The notes beneath the pieces were generated by a model. That model made no database searches. It was not told where the DNA came from and saw only the letters and a list, made by a program, of their open reading frames with translations. This document shows, one piece after another, positions 8,501 to 16,426 of a stretch of 36,922 bases of DNA. The translations under genes were made by a program, and so were the position numbers. Position 1 is the first letter of the stretch, and every line of letters starts with the position of its first letter. Origin of the DNA: a virus; IMG/VR virus record IMGVR_UViG_3300034110_000838, positions 1 to 36,922 of that record. The stretch is one strand, 5' to 3'.

Positions 8501-10297
8501 GATGCCATTGTCGGAGGCAGCGGCCACGGCGTCCTTTTCGGCTTGGAGAGTCTCGGCGAGTTCCTGGGTGGCTTCCATGGCGTCCTCGCTGCGGGGATCG
8601 CGGGCGGCGAGTTCGGCCTCGATGGTCTGCTCGGCCTGGTAACGGCCTTGCGCCTGGGCGGCGCGGATGCGGGCGATGCCGTCCTGGGAAATGCCAAGGA
8701 CGCGGAGGTGGAGGTCGGGAGCCTCGGCGAATGCCTTTGCCCGGCCTTCGGCGGAGAGCCCGCCGGCGCCGCCGATCAGGGCGAGGGGAAGGATGGCCAC
8801 GGCGGTGGTGGCGGTCTTTTCCCAGTAGCCGTCGAAGAATCCGTCCTTGCCGTTCTTCCAGACGACACCGGGGACGTCCTGCTCGAGGGCGCTGGCGGCG
8901 TCCTGGAGGAGGGCCGGGATGAGGTCCTGGGTGTTTTCGATGGCGGTCTCGAAGCCGGCGATGGCCCCGGTGCGGGCGGCGTAGCGGCCGGCGGTGGAGG
9001 TGATGCGGTTGGCGGTGGCGGCGAGGGCCTTCTCAAGGCCGGGGAGCTTGCCGACCAGGGCACCGGCCCCGATGCGCTCGAGGGCGGCCTGCGGGATGGC
9101 AATGAGAGGGGCGAGGCCTTCCGCGGTGTCGCTGGCATCGGCATCCGACATGCCGCCGTCCATGAGGGTGCGCCGCATGTCGCGGTAGGCGCTCTCCTCC
9201 ATGTGGTAGTAAGTGGCGGCAGCGCCGGCGAAGGGGACCAGGGCGGCGGCGCTGGTGGCGATGGCGCCGGGCGCGGCGTAAGCCCCGCGCTCCAGGGTGC
9301 GGAGGATGGCGGAGTCGGGGTTGAGGACCTTGACCGGGTCGTAGGTCTCGTTGCGGATGCGCTCGACGTCGGCGATGAAGTTCTTGCGGGAGCGGTCGGC
9401 GGTGGCGGCGGCCTGCTCGCCCATGGGATCGTAGTCGTTGAGCGGGGATCCGGTGTCGAGGGCTCCGCCGATGCCTTCGAGGACGTTGACGGCCTGCCCT
9501 TGGATGTCGCGGCGGGCCTGCTTGGCGAGATTGCTCCAGAATGCGGGCTGCTGCTCGGCCGGGAGGGCGCGGGCCATGACGGCGAGGGAGGCCATGAAAG
9601 CCTCGCGGTTTTCCTCAGGGACCTTGTCGTAGGCGTCGTACCAATCCGCGCCGCCGGACTGCATGGAGTTCCAGACCTGTTTGAGCGGGCCCAGGTAGGG
9701 CTCGACGTTCCGGCGGAGGGCGGTCTGGGTGTCGCGCCAGGCTTCCATGTAGGCGAAATCCATGCCGGGCTGGTAGCCGGGCTTGCCCTTGGCTTCCTGC
9801 CGCCAGAGCTGGAAGGATTGCGAATCCAGGCCGGCATCGGAAGTCTCGCGGAGGAGGGCGCCGGCGGTGGCGCTGGCCTGCATCTCATGGGCAAGGTCGA
9901 GTGTCTGCTTGCGCTGGGTGGCGTCCTTCTCGATCTCCCCGTAGAACGCCATGTCATCGCCCCGGCCGCGGCCTTGGAATCGCTCGTCGGCGATCCGGTC
10001 GCGGAGCAGGGCGCGGGAAAGTCCCTTGCCCACGGGCTGGTCGCTGTTGATTTCAAGCCATGAATCAACGACCAATGATTTGCGGGCCCGATCCGGGCTG
10101 CGGTCGAACGACAGGTCGATTCCCTCGAACTCCTTGTCCGGCTCGAAGATGGCACGGTCGAGGCGCGCGGTGTTTTCCCGGCGCCATGCGTCCATTTCCA
10201 TGGCCTCTTTCGCCTGTTGTTCTTCCCATGGCCGGTTGAACTCGGCGACCAGGGGATTCGTCGTGTCTTCGGGGATGCCGGAGGTGAGGGAAAGCAT
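2546..10297 (-). CDS. Giant polyvalent-type internal virion (ejection) protein with HExxH metallopeptidase signature, 2583 aa
   Basis: This gene occupies the T7 gene 16 slot and takes about 21% of the genome; T7 gp16 is about half as long. Such proteins are packaged in the head and ejected with the DNA. Visible parts: an acidic N-terminal region; hydrophobic segments near residues 340-364 and 495-513; a zinc metallopeptidase signature H-E-E-T-H at 747-751 with a plausible third ligand in D-E-A-I-S at 811; F-S-L/I motifs at 933, 1008 and 1491; long Glu/Arg-rich coiled-coil stretches about 1500-1900; and hydrophobic helices near 2435-2456 followed by five Asp residues. This fits the polyvalent protein class (multi-domain effectors delivered into the host), which often carries metallopeptidase domains. 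I see no transglycosylase motif; the lysozyme is in the next protein upstream. The start at 10297 lies 4 bp after the preceding stop in the context TGATCCCATG. Between about 5836 and 5965 another frame has better codon use. Confidence 0.85.
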   Translation of the reverse strand: MLSLTSGIPEDTTNPLVAEFNRPWEEQQAKEAMEMDAWRRENTARLDRAIFEPDKEFEGIDLSFDRSPDRARKSLVVDSWLEINSDQPVGKGLSRALLRDRIADERFQGRGRGDDMAFYGEIEKDATQRKQTLDLAHEMQASATAGALLRETSDAGLDSQSFQLWRQEAKGKPGYQPGMDFAYMEAWRDTQTALRRNVEPYLGPLKQVWNSMQSGGADWYDAYDKVPEENREAFMASLAVMARALPAEQQPAFWSNLAKQARRDIQGQAVNVLEGIGGALDTGSPLNDYDPMGEQAAATADRSRKNFIADVERIRNETYDPVKVLNPDSAILRTLERGAYAAPGAIATSAAALVPFAGAAATYYHMEESAYRDMRRTLMDGGMSDADASDTAEGLAPLIAIPQAALERIGAGALVGKLPGLEKALAATANRITSTAGRYAARTGAIAGFETAIENTQDLIPALLQDAASALEQDVPGVVWKNGKDGFFDGYWEKTATTAVAILPLALIGGAGGLSAEGRAKAFAEAPDLHLRVLGISQDGIARIRAAQAQGRYQAEQTIEAELAARDPRSEDAMEATQELAETLQAEKDAVAAASDNGIMPRAVRGTDGTWTLYDTATGSEIGQAPDWQRAAQLATTHANFSADQDADRIATVFTAYQAAEVSGQWGTDTDRPTEIDLDLGRTLTAEQAAAQSASARERVAAQERLMGGDGSVTNIVLGQSRTELAQGQLRTVNRILEGGSVLDVFHEETHGFRRQAHARGTLTREDDVAFVNAVNQVLQGRTTREGKPLQLLPADFDTLSESDQETALDEAISAIAEAEVVRTRKGGGQRQLPAGIVSQNLSALARLLGDQRLGKFRSFIAAIREYFGLAIDRAAQIKRGLADGTLDAATYDGYLAKLLGVDEQIDYDQQARDAEAAILNGAQPAPLEGDPFSLGRRRGMSPFDSVAADDLQPVANKQEAEALFADGRQLFAVSEMDEQPEPITSLEMLAGYPSDSIYVANLAAPSFSIAPSRLRIKPPKGVTAIRTDSLPVWDIEQDKATSLPKVLNTPAARAKFFARLDEALEYLRADPARITTGPGWVKFLRMAGIYGKVPMPPSGLAEIINDPAAYVAKLNGEYHGERTIDSTQESARQGLDGTREMREIIGEGQAPAPWAVALHHLWGVLSRMLPPLQQEGMWLRLIAHRPVLDAIQSSIDGTFDMGLADWEQVVSAAREESAQDAGQVGNSATANANSFFLMLRNLNGRWQDAADVYAAPTSREMGRRFWALDAGALGIKNKVQRFIGLTFGVPGVIMDRWKFVEFWLPTAMEGTGAETTSDFFRYGQNTPSDPTGIYGVYGQVDSDNPVLSLAMYEAFEVVLQEAINKSPELKAHLGDHANPGGMHWHGWNAIKNEAVGHSSLDLTKDLQRAFGVAITAEDVHNTLRNGSYFTEGAETQQSNLKVTLERGKIRLERTGMAGGLQPGPAGILGQGAGRSAGRSGQQAAEVAPSFSLGSRRLGVLAQDSIRRIQNPLRRAQAMERVSRKLEDLRLEAERLELLSGTKRLKRALTREAAVRQALRGAELENEAWARHGAILSDDDLTKLRAQPVHSFFADSSSSLRGRLMSKTAAIKKHPDLFTLHNPGDYDGSEGVSRTVFGGDLAPDQAAQEAFDAGLLREPTTDALWQALESEARHVASMKKVLEAAKADLREARTVAKAETNAWLATQVDTQATTYSPRQEILRSLAALDAILSSVPAEIRGKVGGWVQAARIADPDAGLQFLRERLAKTDQELEKWLKGQYHLEFLNLLARATPERNEAGQRPRGKIGADVHSLFADLREAMTLTAAETEAEATRLEILAEQEDLTPDQQAHAMLQANLVRLVGDWSKASAARREAAVLEATRVFESGYMEEKIRMSRQREDRGKKRANLSAATGKAGTREERRTRAQRDEGTRTGRVLKAGLSLMSFEQVVQKAFGEGTPDAEALVDWERRAAHAKADALQHKLDLLDDLFASLAGGKLQGEQLRFQMSDAKGITATDAKGRTHTFSQLEAITATLMWRQEDGRRHMEGHVDDQGAPAGEWNYTQDFVDQLEDQLTDNAKAIRLHLAAQYGAEYERLNSVFRQLYGVSLPRHAHYSPLTVKPAQAGAGQTLDPVTGSTMTGAGLTPGSLKTRSQTAIAEPDFRDALQTYIAHSKQMEHFIAYSPFATEAMALINARNVGNSVEAAAGKETLQTLRGWLDVFAQGGTRDAAAHLAANQLMGRMVGRAAAVALVGRVSVLAIQSTQLAAALAEMPAAAYMVRLAKLFAGRLDWSAALRSDYIQRRKATMPPVVQQALDGLSSTKPSRLKYLARRMGETISGADALFTAGTYAITFDYHLKQARAIGVADPHAYARQAAERSTDRVAQPVRPGTRSLYEVTGTNPAVRIVWSFASDARQKLMLSAYALGSGKTPAAKARALAVTWLAGGLLASVIRATTRDLRDDDDDETFDEKNWDPKRLALASLTGPFGGIPFLGDALESTAFKLAGEYLPDGNLFSNIPKAITRLADLLQGDGPADLEEAAKDAETILSGAGLFSDSAAAAASISHLLRDLLAIVENATGTD

Positions 10298-10301
10298 GGG
10301 A

Positions 10302-12419
10302 TCAGTAGCCGTTGAGGAAGATCTGTTGTTCCGCGCGCCGGCGGCGTTCGAGGCCGCGGAGCCGCTGGCCGGCGGAGTTCCGGTAAAGGAGCATCTTCTC
10401 GGCGATCTCCGCTTTGGAGCGCTTGCCGCCGGCGAGGAGCTGCTCGATGCGGCCGGTGTTGAAGTCGAAGGACGTCAGGGCATCCAGCTCATGCGGGGCG
10501 AGCGGAATGCCAAGCCTCCCCGCTTCGCGGGTGACGCGGTCGCGGTGCATGGAAAGCTCCGACTGGAGGCGTTGCTCCGCTTCCGCTTGGGTGATGGTCT
10601 CGCCCTTGCGGGCCTTCGTGCCGTAGCCGATCGAGTATTGGCCGTTGTCCCAATAGGCTTCGGGATGGAATCCCTGGGGAGCGCCGCCAGCTTCAAAGTG
10701 TTTGACCACCTCGGTCAGGCTTTTGCCCTGCGGGACGGCCGAAGTTTCGTTGCTTGCGCCCTGGGGGCCGGTGGATCCGGGCCGCGGGGTGAGTAGCTTG
10801 CCCTTCATCTGCTGGCGGACTTCATCGCCCGCGATCCGGTAAACCTCATCCTCGAACTCTTTCCGCCCAGCCTGAGGATTTGCCCGGGCGAAGTTCAGCA
10901 GCTCGATCCGTGCTTTGCCCAAGCGTTCGTCCGCGGCATCCCGCGCCGTGATCGCCGCGTCCATTGCCTCCGGGTCATCCACCTCGATCATGCTGGATGG
11001 CGGCTTGCCATCCCGCACGGCAAGGAAGGCGGCGCGTTCCAGCGGCGTGGTGCGGTCGATCCCGGTCCGGTGCTGGAATTCCGTGCGGAAGAGCCCCGTC
11101 CGCTTGTCTTCGTCCGCCGTGGCGATCTCCTTGGCCTTGTCCGCGGAGAACCCCAGCCGCTCGAGCTTTGCGGCGTCGGTCAGCAGTCCGTCATCCAGCG
11201 CGGCGCGCAGGGAGATGGAGGCCTTGCCAGTGCCGGACACGTCGCCGAAGCGGTTGGCGTTGTAGGCATCCACCAGCGCCTTCTCCGCGAGTTCCTGATT
11301 CGTGCGGATTTGCCCGAGTTGGCCCTCGCGGGTGTCCTTCAGTTGCCGCATGAGTTCGGACTTCATGGCACCTTCAGGCATCGATCGCGCCAGCATCTCC
11401 ATCTCGACGTAGGAGCGGTCGAAATCATCACCGTCCGCCTTGTACCTCGAAAGCATCGCCGTCACCTTGCCCACCACCTTGGCTTGATACTCCGGCGTGG
11501 AACGCTCGGCGGCAGTCGCGGCATCCGCCCGCCGGGCCAGTTCCGCCTTGAGTTCTTCCCTCACCGCGGGGCGCAGGTCGCCGGCCAGCTCTTCGATTTG
11601 CTCCGGCCGGGTGATCTTCGGCGGCTGGCCGTTCTGCGACACCATGCCGTCCTGGATCGCCGCGCTGACGTCATAGGTCCGCTCCCGCAGCAATTCCCGG
11701 GCATAGCCGCGCTGCTGCTGGTAGGTCACCGGGTCCACATCGGCCGGGGCCGCGTCCTGGGGGTTGGATTCCAGCCACGCCGCGGGGTCTTCGGCGATCG
11801 CGCCGCGGGTGGCCTTGTCCTGCTGCTGGATTTGCCAGTCCTTCTCCTCGCTGCCGATGTCCAGCAGATCGGCCTCGGCTTCTTCCGGCAGCCACACGTT
11901 GGCGTCCCGGCTTTCCGCCACCACGCGGCGGGCGCTCTCGAAGTCGCCGGCCTCCTTGTAGGCGCGTACGGCATTGGTGGACCGCTGGCGGGCACGGGTC
12001 ACGCCCTGCTTGGTCGCGTCCAGCATGGTGGCGCTGCTAGCCTCCTGCTGCCAGCCGGCGAAGGTCGCTTCCATTTCCGTCCGCATGAAGGGGCTCATTT
12101 CCTGCTGGAAGATCGCTTCCCGCGCCTTTCCCAGCCGGCCCTCGATGTCCGCGCCCCACGTGCTTTCATCGGGATTCTGGAGGCGGAACTGCGCGTGCTC
12201 CGCCTGCGCCTGCTGGATCATCAGGCGGGCGGCATTCTTCGCTCCATTGTCCCGGGCGGCCTGATACTTCCCGTGGATCTCCACCAGCACGCCGGCGGAC
12301 TGTTGCACGTCGCGGCCCAGATTCGCCGCGGCCTGGCCGGGTGCACCGGCGGCCTGCGGGCTGGCGACGGACGGGCGGTAGGCGCCGTCCAGCGGCTTGA
12401 TGTCGGGGATCAGGGGCAT
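10302..12419 (-). CDS. Internal virion protein with C-terminal GH24-type lysozyme domain, 705 aa (gp15 position)
   Basis: The first about 560 residues are Ala/Glu/Arg-rich and largely helical, like the rod-forming ejection proteins of T7-type phages. From about residue 568 there is a phage lysozyme domain: catalytic Glu at 576 in K-H-F-E, Asp at 591 in A-Y-W-D, and Ser at 596 in Y-S-I-G-Y-G-T, where T4 lysozyme has Thr. The Y-W-D-x-x-Q-Y-S-I-G-Y-G-T form is familiar in phage hydrolases. The protein probably opens the peptidoglycan during DNA injection. In T7 the wall-cutting domain sits in gp16, so its place here is shifted by one gene. The start at 12419 is 4 bp after the preceding stop in the context TGATCCCATG. 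Confidence 0.88.
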   Translation of the reverse strand: MPLIPDIKPLDGAYRPSVASPQAAGAPGQAAANLGRDVQQSAGVLVEIHGKYQAARDNGAKNAARLMIQQAQAEHAQFRLQNPDESTWGADIEGRLGKAREAIFQQEMSPFMRTEMEATFAGWQQEASSATMLDATKQGVTRARQRSTNAVRAYKEAGDFESARRVVAESRDANVWLPEEAEADLLDIGSEEKDWQIQQQDKATRGAIAEDPAAWLESNPQDAAPADVDPVTYQQQRGYARELLRERTYDVSAAIQDGMVSQNGQPPKITRPEQIEELAGDLRPAVREELKAELARRADAATAAERSTPEYQAKVVGKVTAMLSRYKADGDDFDRSYVEMEMLARSMPEGAMKSELMRQLKDTREGQLGQIRTNQELAEKALVDAYNANRFGDVSGTGKASISLRAALDDGLLTDAAKLERLGFSADKAKEIATADEDKRTGLFRTEFQHRTGIDRTTPLERAAFLAVRDGKPPSSMIEVDDPEAMDAAITARDAADERLGKARIELLNFARANPQAGRKEFEDEVYRIAGDEVRQQMKGKLLTPRPGSTGPQGASNETSAVPQGKSLTEVVKHFEAGGAPQGFHPEAYWDNGQYSIGYGTKARKGETITQAEAEQRLQSELSMHRDRVTREAGRLGIPLAPHELDALTSFDFNTGRIEQLLAGGKRSKAEIAEKMLLYRNSAGQRLRGLERRRRAEQQIFLNGY

Positions 12420-12423
12420 GGGA

Positions 12424-12957
12424 TCAGGCGGCTTGTGGCGGCTTGCTGCTGCGGAAGGCTCCGGAATTGTAGGCGGTGCCGGTCATCGACGCGGCGGAGG
12501 AAAGCAGGGAGCCGGTGGCTTCCGTGCGGGTGGCCAGCGCGCCCACCCGGCTTTCCCAGAGGGACAGGTTCCCCGCGCTGCGGGCATTCGCCGCGTCCAT
12601 GGACCCGGCGCGCGCTGCGTCCTGGATCTCCAGCTCCAGCGTGCCGGCCGTTTCCGTGAAGGCGTCCTCGATGCTGCCCTCCATGACCAGGCCGCTGTTG
12701 GCGATGCCGGTCCGCATCCGGGCCAGCCGGCGCTTGTTGTTCACCCGCTGGCGGCGGATGTTCTCGGCGTTCGTCAGCTCGATGTTCCGCGCCTGCATGT
12801 CGGCGGCCTTCTTCTGGTTCAGCCCGGCCTGTTCCTGCGCCTTGGCGCTTTCCTGGCTGGCATTGTAGCTGTAGGCGGCCGATGCCGCGGCGATCGCCAG
12901 ATAGACATAAATCAGGTCATCGATCACGAAGACCGCGAGAATGGAAAGATCGGTCAT
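12424..12957 (-). CDS. Internal virion protein B-like, 177 aa (gp14 position)
   Basis: The product starts MTDLSILAVFVIDDLIYVYLAI, a hydrophobic helix that runs into A-A-A-S-A-A-Y-S-Y. This is followed by a long charged Gln/Arg/Lys-rich helix (residues about 35-85) and a Gly/Ser/Ala-rich C-terminal part with L-A-R-M-R-T-G-I-A-N-S-G. This pattern of an N-terminal membrane-like helix, a coiled coil and an R-x-G-x-A-x-S-G turn is typical of the T7 gp14-like ejection protein that forms the outer-membrane part of the injection channel. The start at 12957 overlaps the stop of the GNAT-like gene by one base (TGATG). The order around it (nozzle, GNAT-like, this, lysozyme protein, giant) matches T7 genes 12 to 16. 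Confidence 0.82.
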   Translation of the reverse strand: MTDLSILAVFVIDDLIYVYLAIAAASAAYSYNASQESAKAQEQAGLNQKKAADMQARNIELTNAENIRRQRVNNKRRLARMRTGIANSGLVMEGSIEDAFTETAGTLELEIQDAARAGSMDAANARSAGNLSLWESRVGALATRTEATGSLLSSAASMTGTAYNSGAFRSSKPPQAA

Positions 12958-13355
12958 CAGGGAAGTGGCTTCGCCAAGTGTGTCACGCCGCGGGCCATCA
13001 CGACAAACCCGCACGCCTGGATCTCCGGGACTAATCCGTGTCGGCAAGCGGCGGCAAACAGCATGCGGATGCCCTGGTCGCGGGCGATGGCCTCCAGCCG
13101 AGTGAAGACGGCCAGGCAGGATTGGCGGGCTTCCCAGGCATTCAGCCCGGGCCGCGCCACCAGCCAGTCGATCCACGCGAGGGGCGTCCCCTCCACCCGG
13201 GCCAGCCACGCGGCGGCCAGCGGCCAGTCGCCTTGATCGTATGCCACCACGCCGAGCGGCGGCAGCAGCTCCGGCGGCATGTCGCCCTCGCCGCGCTCAG
13301 GCCACCATTTCAGGATCTCCGGCAAGCGCTCCGGCGTGATGAGTTCAGTCCGCAT
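12957..13355 (-). CDS. gp13-position protein with GNAT-like features, 132 aa
   Basis: The product (MRTELITPERLPEILKWWPE) has the size and pattern of a small GNAT (acetyltransferase fold) protein: an N-terminal helix, a Gly-Asp/Trp-rich middle (Y-D-Q-G-D-W-P-L-A-A-A-W), a helix with A-V-F-T-R-L-E-A-I-A-R, and an L-V-P-E-I-Q-A-C-G-F end that looks like the last GNAT helix and strand. I do not see a clear acetyl-CoA loop, so catalysis is doubtful. It begins inside the nozzle gene, with an 11-bp overlap, and sits where T7 has gene 13, whose product is needed for proper assembly of the internal core. A morphogenesis role is inferred from this synteny. Confidence 0.75.
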   Translation of the reverse strand: MRTELITPERLPEILKWWPERGEGDMPPELLPPLGVVAYDQGDWPLAAAWLARVEGTPLAWIDWLVARPGLNAWEARQSCLAVFTRLEAIARDQGIRMLFAAACRHGLVPEIQACGFVVMARGVTHLAKPLP

Positions 13356-16300
13356 CCCCGTAGACGTTCGCTTTCAGGGCCAGGGTGCGGATGGCGAAGG
13401 GGAAGGGCTCTTCGGAGACCACCGTGACATTCCCCGCGATGTCGTGCCCGCCGTCGAATTCCTTTTCGATCTCGCCGGTGAAGGTGGCCGTGGCGTCGCC
13501 GGCATCGATCGGATCGCCCGGGCCATCCTGCGTCTCGCCCAGGCGTCCGCCGCGGGAGTGGCGCAGGCTCAGGGCCACCCGGTGGATCCGCATTTCGCGG
13601 GACCGGCTCGAGCCGTTCGCCAGCGGGATCTCCGGGGTCATCGGTTGCACGGCCGCGGTGTAGGGCAGGCCGGTGATCATGTCGCTCGACGGCAGCAGCT
13701 CCAGCGGCGCCAGCACCGGCGTGCCCGTGATGCTGACATCCTGCGGGGTCCAGGTGGTGACCAGATCCGGCGTCGGGACATCCTGCCCGCCTACCCAGTA
13801 AGCCCCGCCGCCCACGCGGATCCGCCAGGCGGTGCCGCTCCAGCTGATTTCCGCGCTCGAAAGATTGTCCCGCCAGTATCGCGGCCGGCCGTTCAGGGTG
13901 CCGTTCACGTAGTAGGTGCCCGTTTGATCCGGGACCAGCGTCCCGGTCACCACCTGAGCGTAGTATTCCCCGGGCTCGATCAGGCGGGCGGTCAGCACCG
14001 GATCCGCACCGGGGTCCGCCGTCACGTAGTCCCACGCGGTCACCAGGTCGGGCGATGCCACGTCCTCCGTGCTGAAATACAGATCCGTCCACGCCAGGAA
14101 GATCACCCAGGCGGCGCGGCTCTCGATCCACTGGATGAAGAAGCCTTTCCCCGCGGTCGCGTGCTCGTAGTAGGGCCGGCCGTCGCGGGTGCCGGACGGG
14201 ACGTAAAGCCCGTTCGCGTTCGCCTCGCTCTCCGCGAAGATCAGCGCGCCCAGCCCGGCGACATCCATCCCGGTGGTGAAGGGCCAGTTGGCCCCGTCCA
14301 CGGTCGCCGGCCCGAAGAACTCCCCGGCCAGCCAGCCGGTGGCGTCCAGCCCGTCCAGGTGCGCCGCGTCCGTCAGGTCGAAGGGGGAAGGCACGGCCAC
14401 CGCGGAATCTTGCCACCAGCCGTCATCCGGCAGCGCGTCCATGTGCCCGGGGCGGAAGCGCTCGATGAAGATCGCGCCCTGGCCCCGGTCCACCAGGAAC
14501 CAGACTTCATCCTCCGTCCCCGTGGCGCGGATGGTCCCCACGCTCAGGATGTCGCCCTCCGTCTCATGGCGGTGCCAGGCGGCCACGTTCTGAGCGCGCT
14601 CGTAGGTCAGCCCGTAGAGCTTCCCGCCGGAGACGAACCAGACCACCTGCCACGGCATCCGCTGCACCGCGATGTCCTCCACCGGGCCGGTGAACAGGTG
14701 CTCCGCCAGCAGGTTCAGGTTCGCGGCCTCGTAGCGGTCCGCCTCGAAGCGGTAGGAGAATTCCCGGACCCGCGTCCCGCCGCGCTGGACGAAGAGCGAG
14801 ACGGAATCCGCGAAGCAAGCCGGCACCCCGCCGTTGTGGGAGCCGTAGCTGGAATGCCGCTTCGCCACGCCGAATTCCGGGACGATCGCCTTCTCCTCGT
14901 CCTCCCCGTGCATGATCCACTCGCCGGACCCGGTGCCGATCAGCAGGAAGCGCTCGGAAACCAGCCACAGGATCGGATCCCGCTCGCCGATCGCCACGGT
15001 GTGGCGGTAGCCCTCATCCGCCAGCAGGCCGGGGTAGAATTTTTCGTAGTCGTCCGCCGCGGAGCCCCACACCGTGTGCGGCTTCAGCGTGGTGGCCGCC
15101 ATGACCACGCGCGCCTGGTGCAGCTCCACCACCCCCGGGTAGCCTTGCACGTCGTTCCAGGCGCTTTCCGCCCAATGGTCCGTGGTGGTTAGCTCCACCG
15201 GGGTCAGCACCTCCGCGGAGGCCGTGCGCGCGTCCGTCACCGCAGTCACCCGCACCAGCCCGCGGATCAGCGCGTCGGAGGCGGCCAGCACCCCGCGCGG
15301 ATCGCTGGAGCCGCCGGCACCGTGCGTCCATTTCGTCCGCATCAGCACACGTTTTTCCTCGGTGCCCTCGGTCGAGACGTTCCGTTCCCCGTCCCCCTCG
15401 AAGGCGCGGACTTCCTCCCAGGTCGCTCCCCGGTCGGTGGACCGCTCCAGCGTGAAGGTTCCCTTCCATGTGCCGTAGGTCTCGAAGGTCCACCCGCCTT
15501 GCACCACGATGGTCGGCGAATACAGGCCATTGTTGGCGGAGATCGCTTTGATTTTCGTCTCGTAGTCCGCCGCCGCGCGCTTCTTGGAAATCTCGAACAC
15601 GGCACCGGCGTGCCCGGCCTGCCACGTGTCCCGGCTGGCCGTCAGGCCGATCACCTGGCCGATCACCGCGGACGTGTCGGAAAATCCTTCCACCCACAGC
15701 GGCTTGGTCACCGTCTGGGTCACCCGGCCGGCCACGATCACGGATTCCGTGTAGGTCGCCGTGCCGGTCCCGGGCGCTTTCGTCGCGCCGGACAGATGGC
15801 CTTTCAAGCACACCCAGGTCTTGCTTGTGTAGGTCACCCGGTCACCGGCCGCATAGGTCACCGCCGCGGACGACCACGCCGCGGGCGTGCCGCCCACCGT
15901 GAAGACGGTGCTCACCGTGTGGTCGCTGTCGAGGTTCTCCGGCAGCAGCGCCGGGGACAGGCTGTAGTCCACTTCCACTAGCTCCCAATCGTCCGCCGCG
16001 TATCGCGTCAGCTTGTGGGGCGGATATGACGGGTGGACGAAGTAGCAGACGGAATTGATCTGCCGCCAGCGCAGCAGCTCCAGGTCCGCGTCCGCCCAGG
16101 GCATGGCCAGCACGATGGGCACGCCGGTATCCAGCGCCGGCGCGCCGTCCGCGTAGACCGCCAGCAGGTCGCCGCCCAGAACCAGCATGGCCGCCTCCGT
16201 GGTGGACACCTGGAACTCCACCAGCCGCCCGGCCGTGGCCGCCGCGTCCATGCTGCCCAGGTATTCCATGCCCGGGCGCTTCTGGATGGCACCCTGCGGC

Positions 16301-16422
16301 AGCGCGATGAAGTTCAGCAGCGACCGGCAGCCGGCCGTGTACTTGTCCAGGTCCGTCCGGCCGTCCAGCCAGGGAGATAGCTCGCCCGCGGCAAAGCTCA
16401 GGAGGTGCTTGATGATGGGCAT
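13345..16422 (-). CDS. Tail tubular protein B-like (tail nozzle), 1025 aa
   Basis: The N-terminus has the hallmark of podovirus nozzle proteins: L-S-F-A-A-G-E-L-S-P-W-L-D-G-R-T-D, then K-Y-x-x-G-C, L-N-F-I-A-L-P-Q-G and a K-R-P-G-M-E-Y-L-G motif. It forms the distal part of the short tail, through which DNA and ejection proteins leave. T7 gp12 is about 790 residues. Much of the extra length here lies in the C-terminal third, which holds two copies of a repeated module (about residues 737-811 and 834-904) with N/D-G-R-P-x-Y and D-V-x-x-P-D-L-V signatures. A third copy lies in the adaptor gene just upstream. The start at 16422 has a TGAGGCC sequence close before the ATG and lies 4 bp after the adaptor stop. 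Confidence 0.92.
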   Translation of the reverse strand: MPIIKHLLSFAAGELSPWLDGRTDLDKYTAGCRSLLNFIALPQGAIQKRPGMEYLGSMDAAATAGRLVEFQVSTTEAAMLVLGGDLLAVYADGAPALDTGVPIVLAMPWADADLELLRWRQINSVCYFVHPSYPPHKLTRYAADDWELVEVDYSLSPALLPENLDSDHTVSTVFTVGGTPAAWSSAAVTYAAGDRVTYTSKTWVCLKGHLSGATKAPGTGTATYTESVIVAGRVTQTVTKPLWVEGFSDTSAVIGQVIGLTASRDTWQAGHAGAVFEISKKRAAADYETKIKAISANNGLYSPTIVVQGGWTFETYGTWKGTFTLERSTDRGATWEEVRAFEGDGERNVSTEGTEEKRVLMRTKWTHGAGGSSDPRGVLAASDALIRGLVRVTAVTDARTASAEVLTPVELTTTDHWAESAWNDVQGYPGVVELHQARVVMAATTLKPHTVWGSAADDYEKFYPGLLADEGYRHTVAIGERDPILWLVSERFLLIGTGSGEWIMHGEDEEKAIVPEFGVAKRHSSYGSHNGGVPACFADSVSLFVQRGGTRVREFSYRFEADRYEAANLNLLAEHLFTGPVEDIAVQRMPWQVVWFVSGGKLYGLTYERAQNVAAWHRHETEGDILSVGTIRATGTEDEVWFLVDRGQGAIFIERFRPGHMDALPDDGWWQDSAVAVPSPFDLTDAAHLDGLDATGWLAGEFFGPATVDGANWPFTTGMDVAGLGALIFAESEANANGLYVPSGTRDGRPYYEHATAGKGFFIQWIESRAAWVIFLAWTDLYFSTEDVASPDLVTAWDYVTADPGADPVLTARLIEPGEYYAQVVTGTLVPDQTGTYYVNGTLNGRPRYWRDNLSSAEISWSGTAWRIRVGGGAYWVGGQDVPTPDLVTTWTPQDVSITGTPVLAPLELLPSSDMITGLPYTAAVQPMTPEIPLANGSSRSREMRIHRVALSLRHSRGGRLGETQDGPGDPIDAGDATATFTGEIEKEFDGGHDIAGNVTVVSEEPFPFAIRTLALKANVYGDAD
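13711..13923 (-). repeat. Adaptor/nozzle repeat module, copy 3 (in nozzle, residues about 834-904)
   Basis: This coding repeat reads T-G-T-Y-Y-V-N-G-T-L-N-G-R-P-R-Y-W, then I-S-W-S-G-T-A-W-R-I and Y-W-V-G-G-Q-D-V-P-T-P-D-L-V-T-T-W, ending G-T-P-V-L. It matches the copies at about 13990-14214 (nozzle) and 16870-17089 (adaptor). The order is a turn with N-G-R-P, two Trp-containing strands, then D-V-x-x-P-D-L-V-x-x-W. A small beta domain that could bind a surface ligand is a reasonable inference. Confidence 0.75.
13990..14214 (-). repeat. Adaptor/nozzle repeat module, copy 2 (in nozzle, residues about 737-811)
   Basis: This coding repeat reads N-G-L-Y-V-P-S-G-T-R-D-G-R-P-Y-Y-E, then F-I-Q-W and A-W-V-I, and Y-F-S-T-E-D-V-A-S-P-D-L-V-T-A-W, ending A-D-P-V-L-T. 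The E-D-V-A-S-P block is shared almost exactly with the adaptor copy. Copy 3 follows after about 22 residues, so the two nozzle copies are nearly tandem. Confidence 0.75.
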
Positions 16423-16426
16423 GGCC

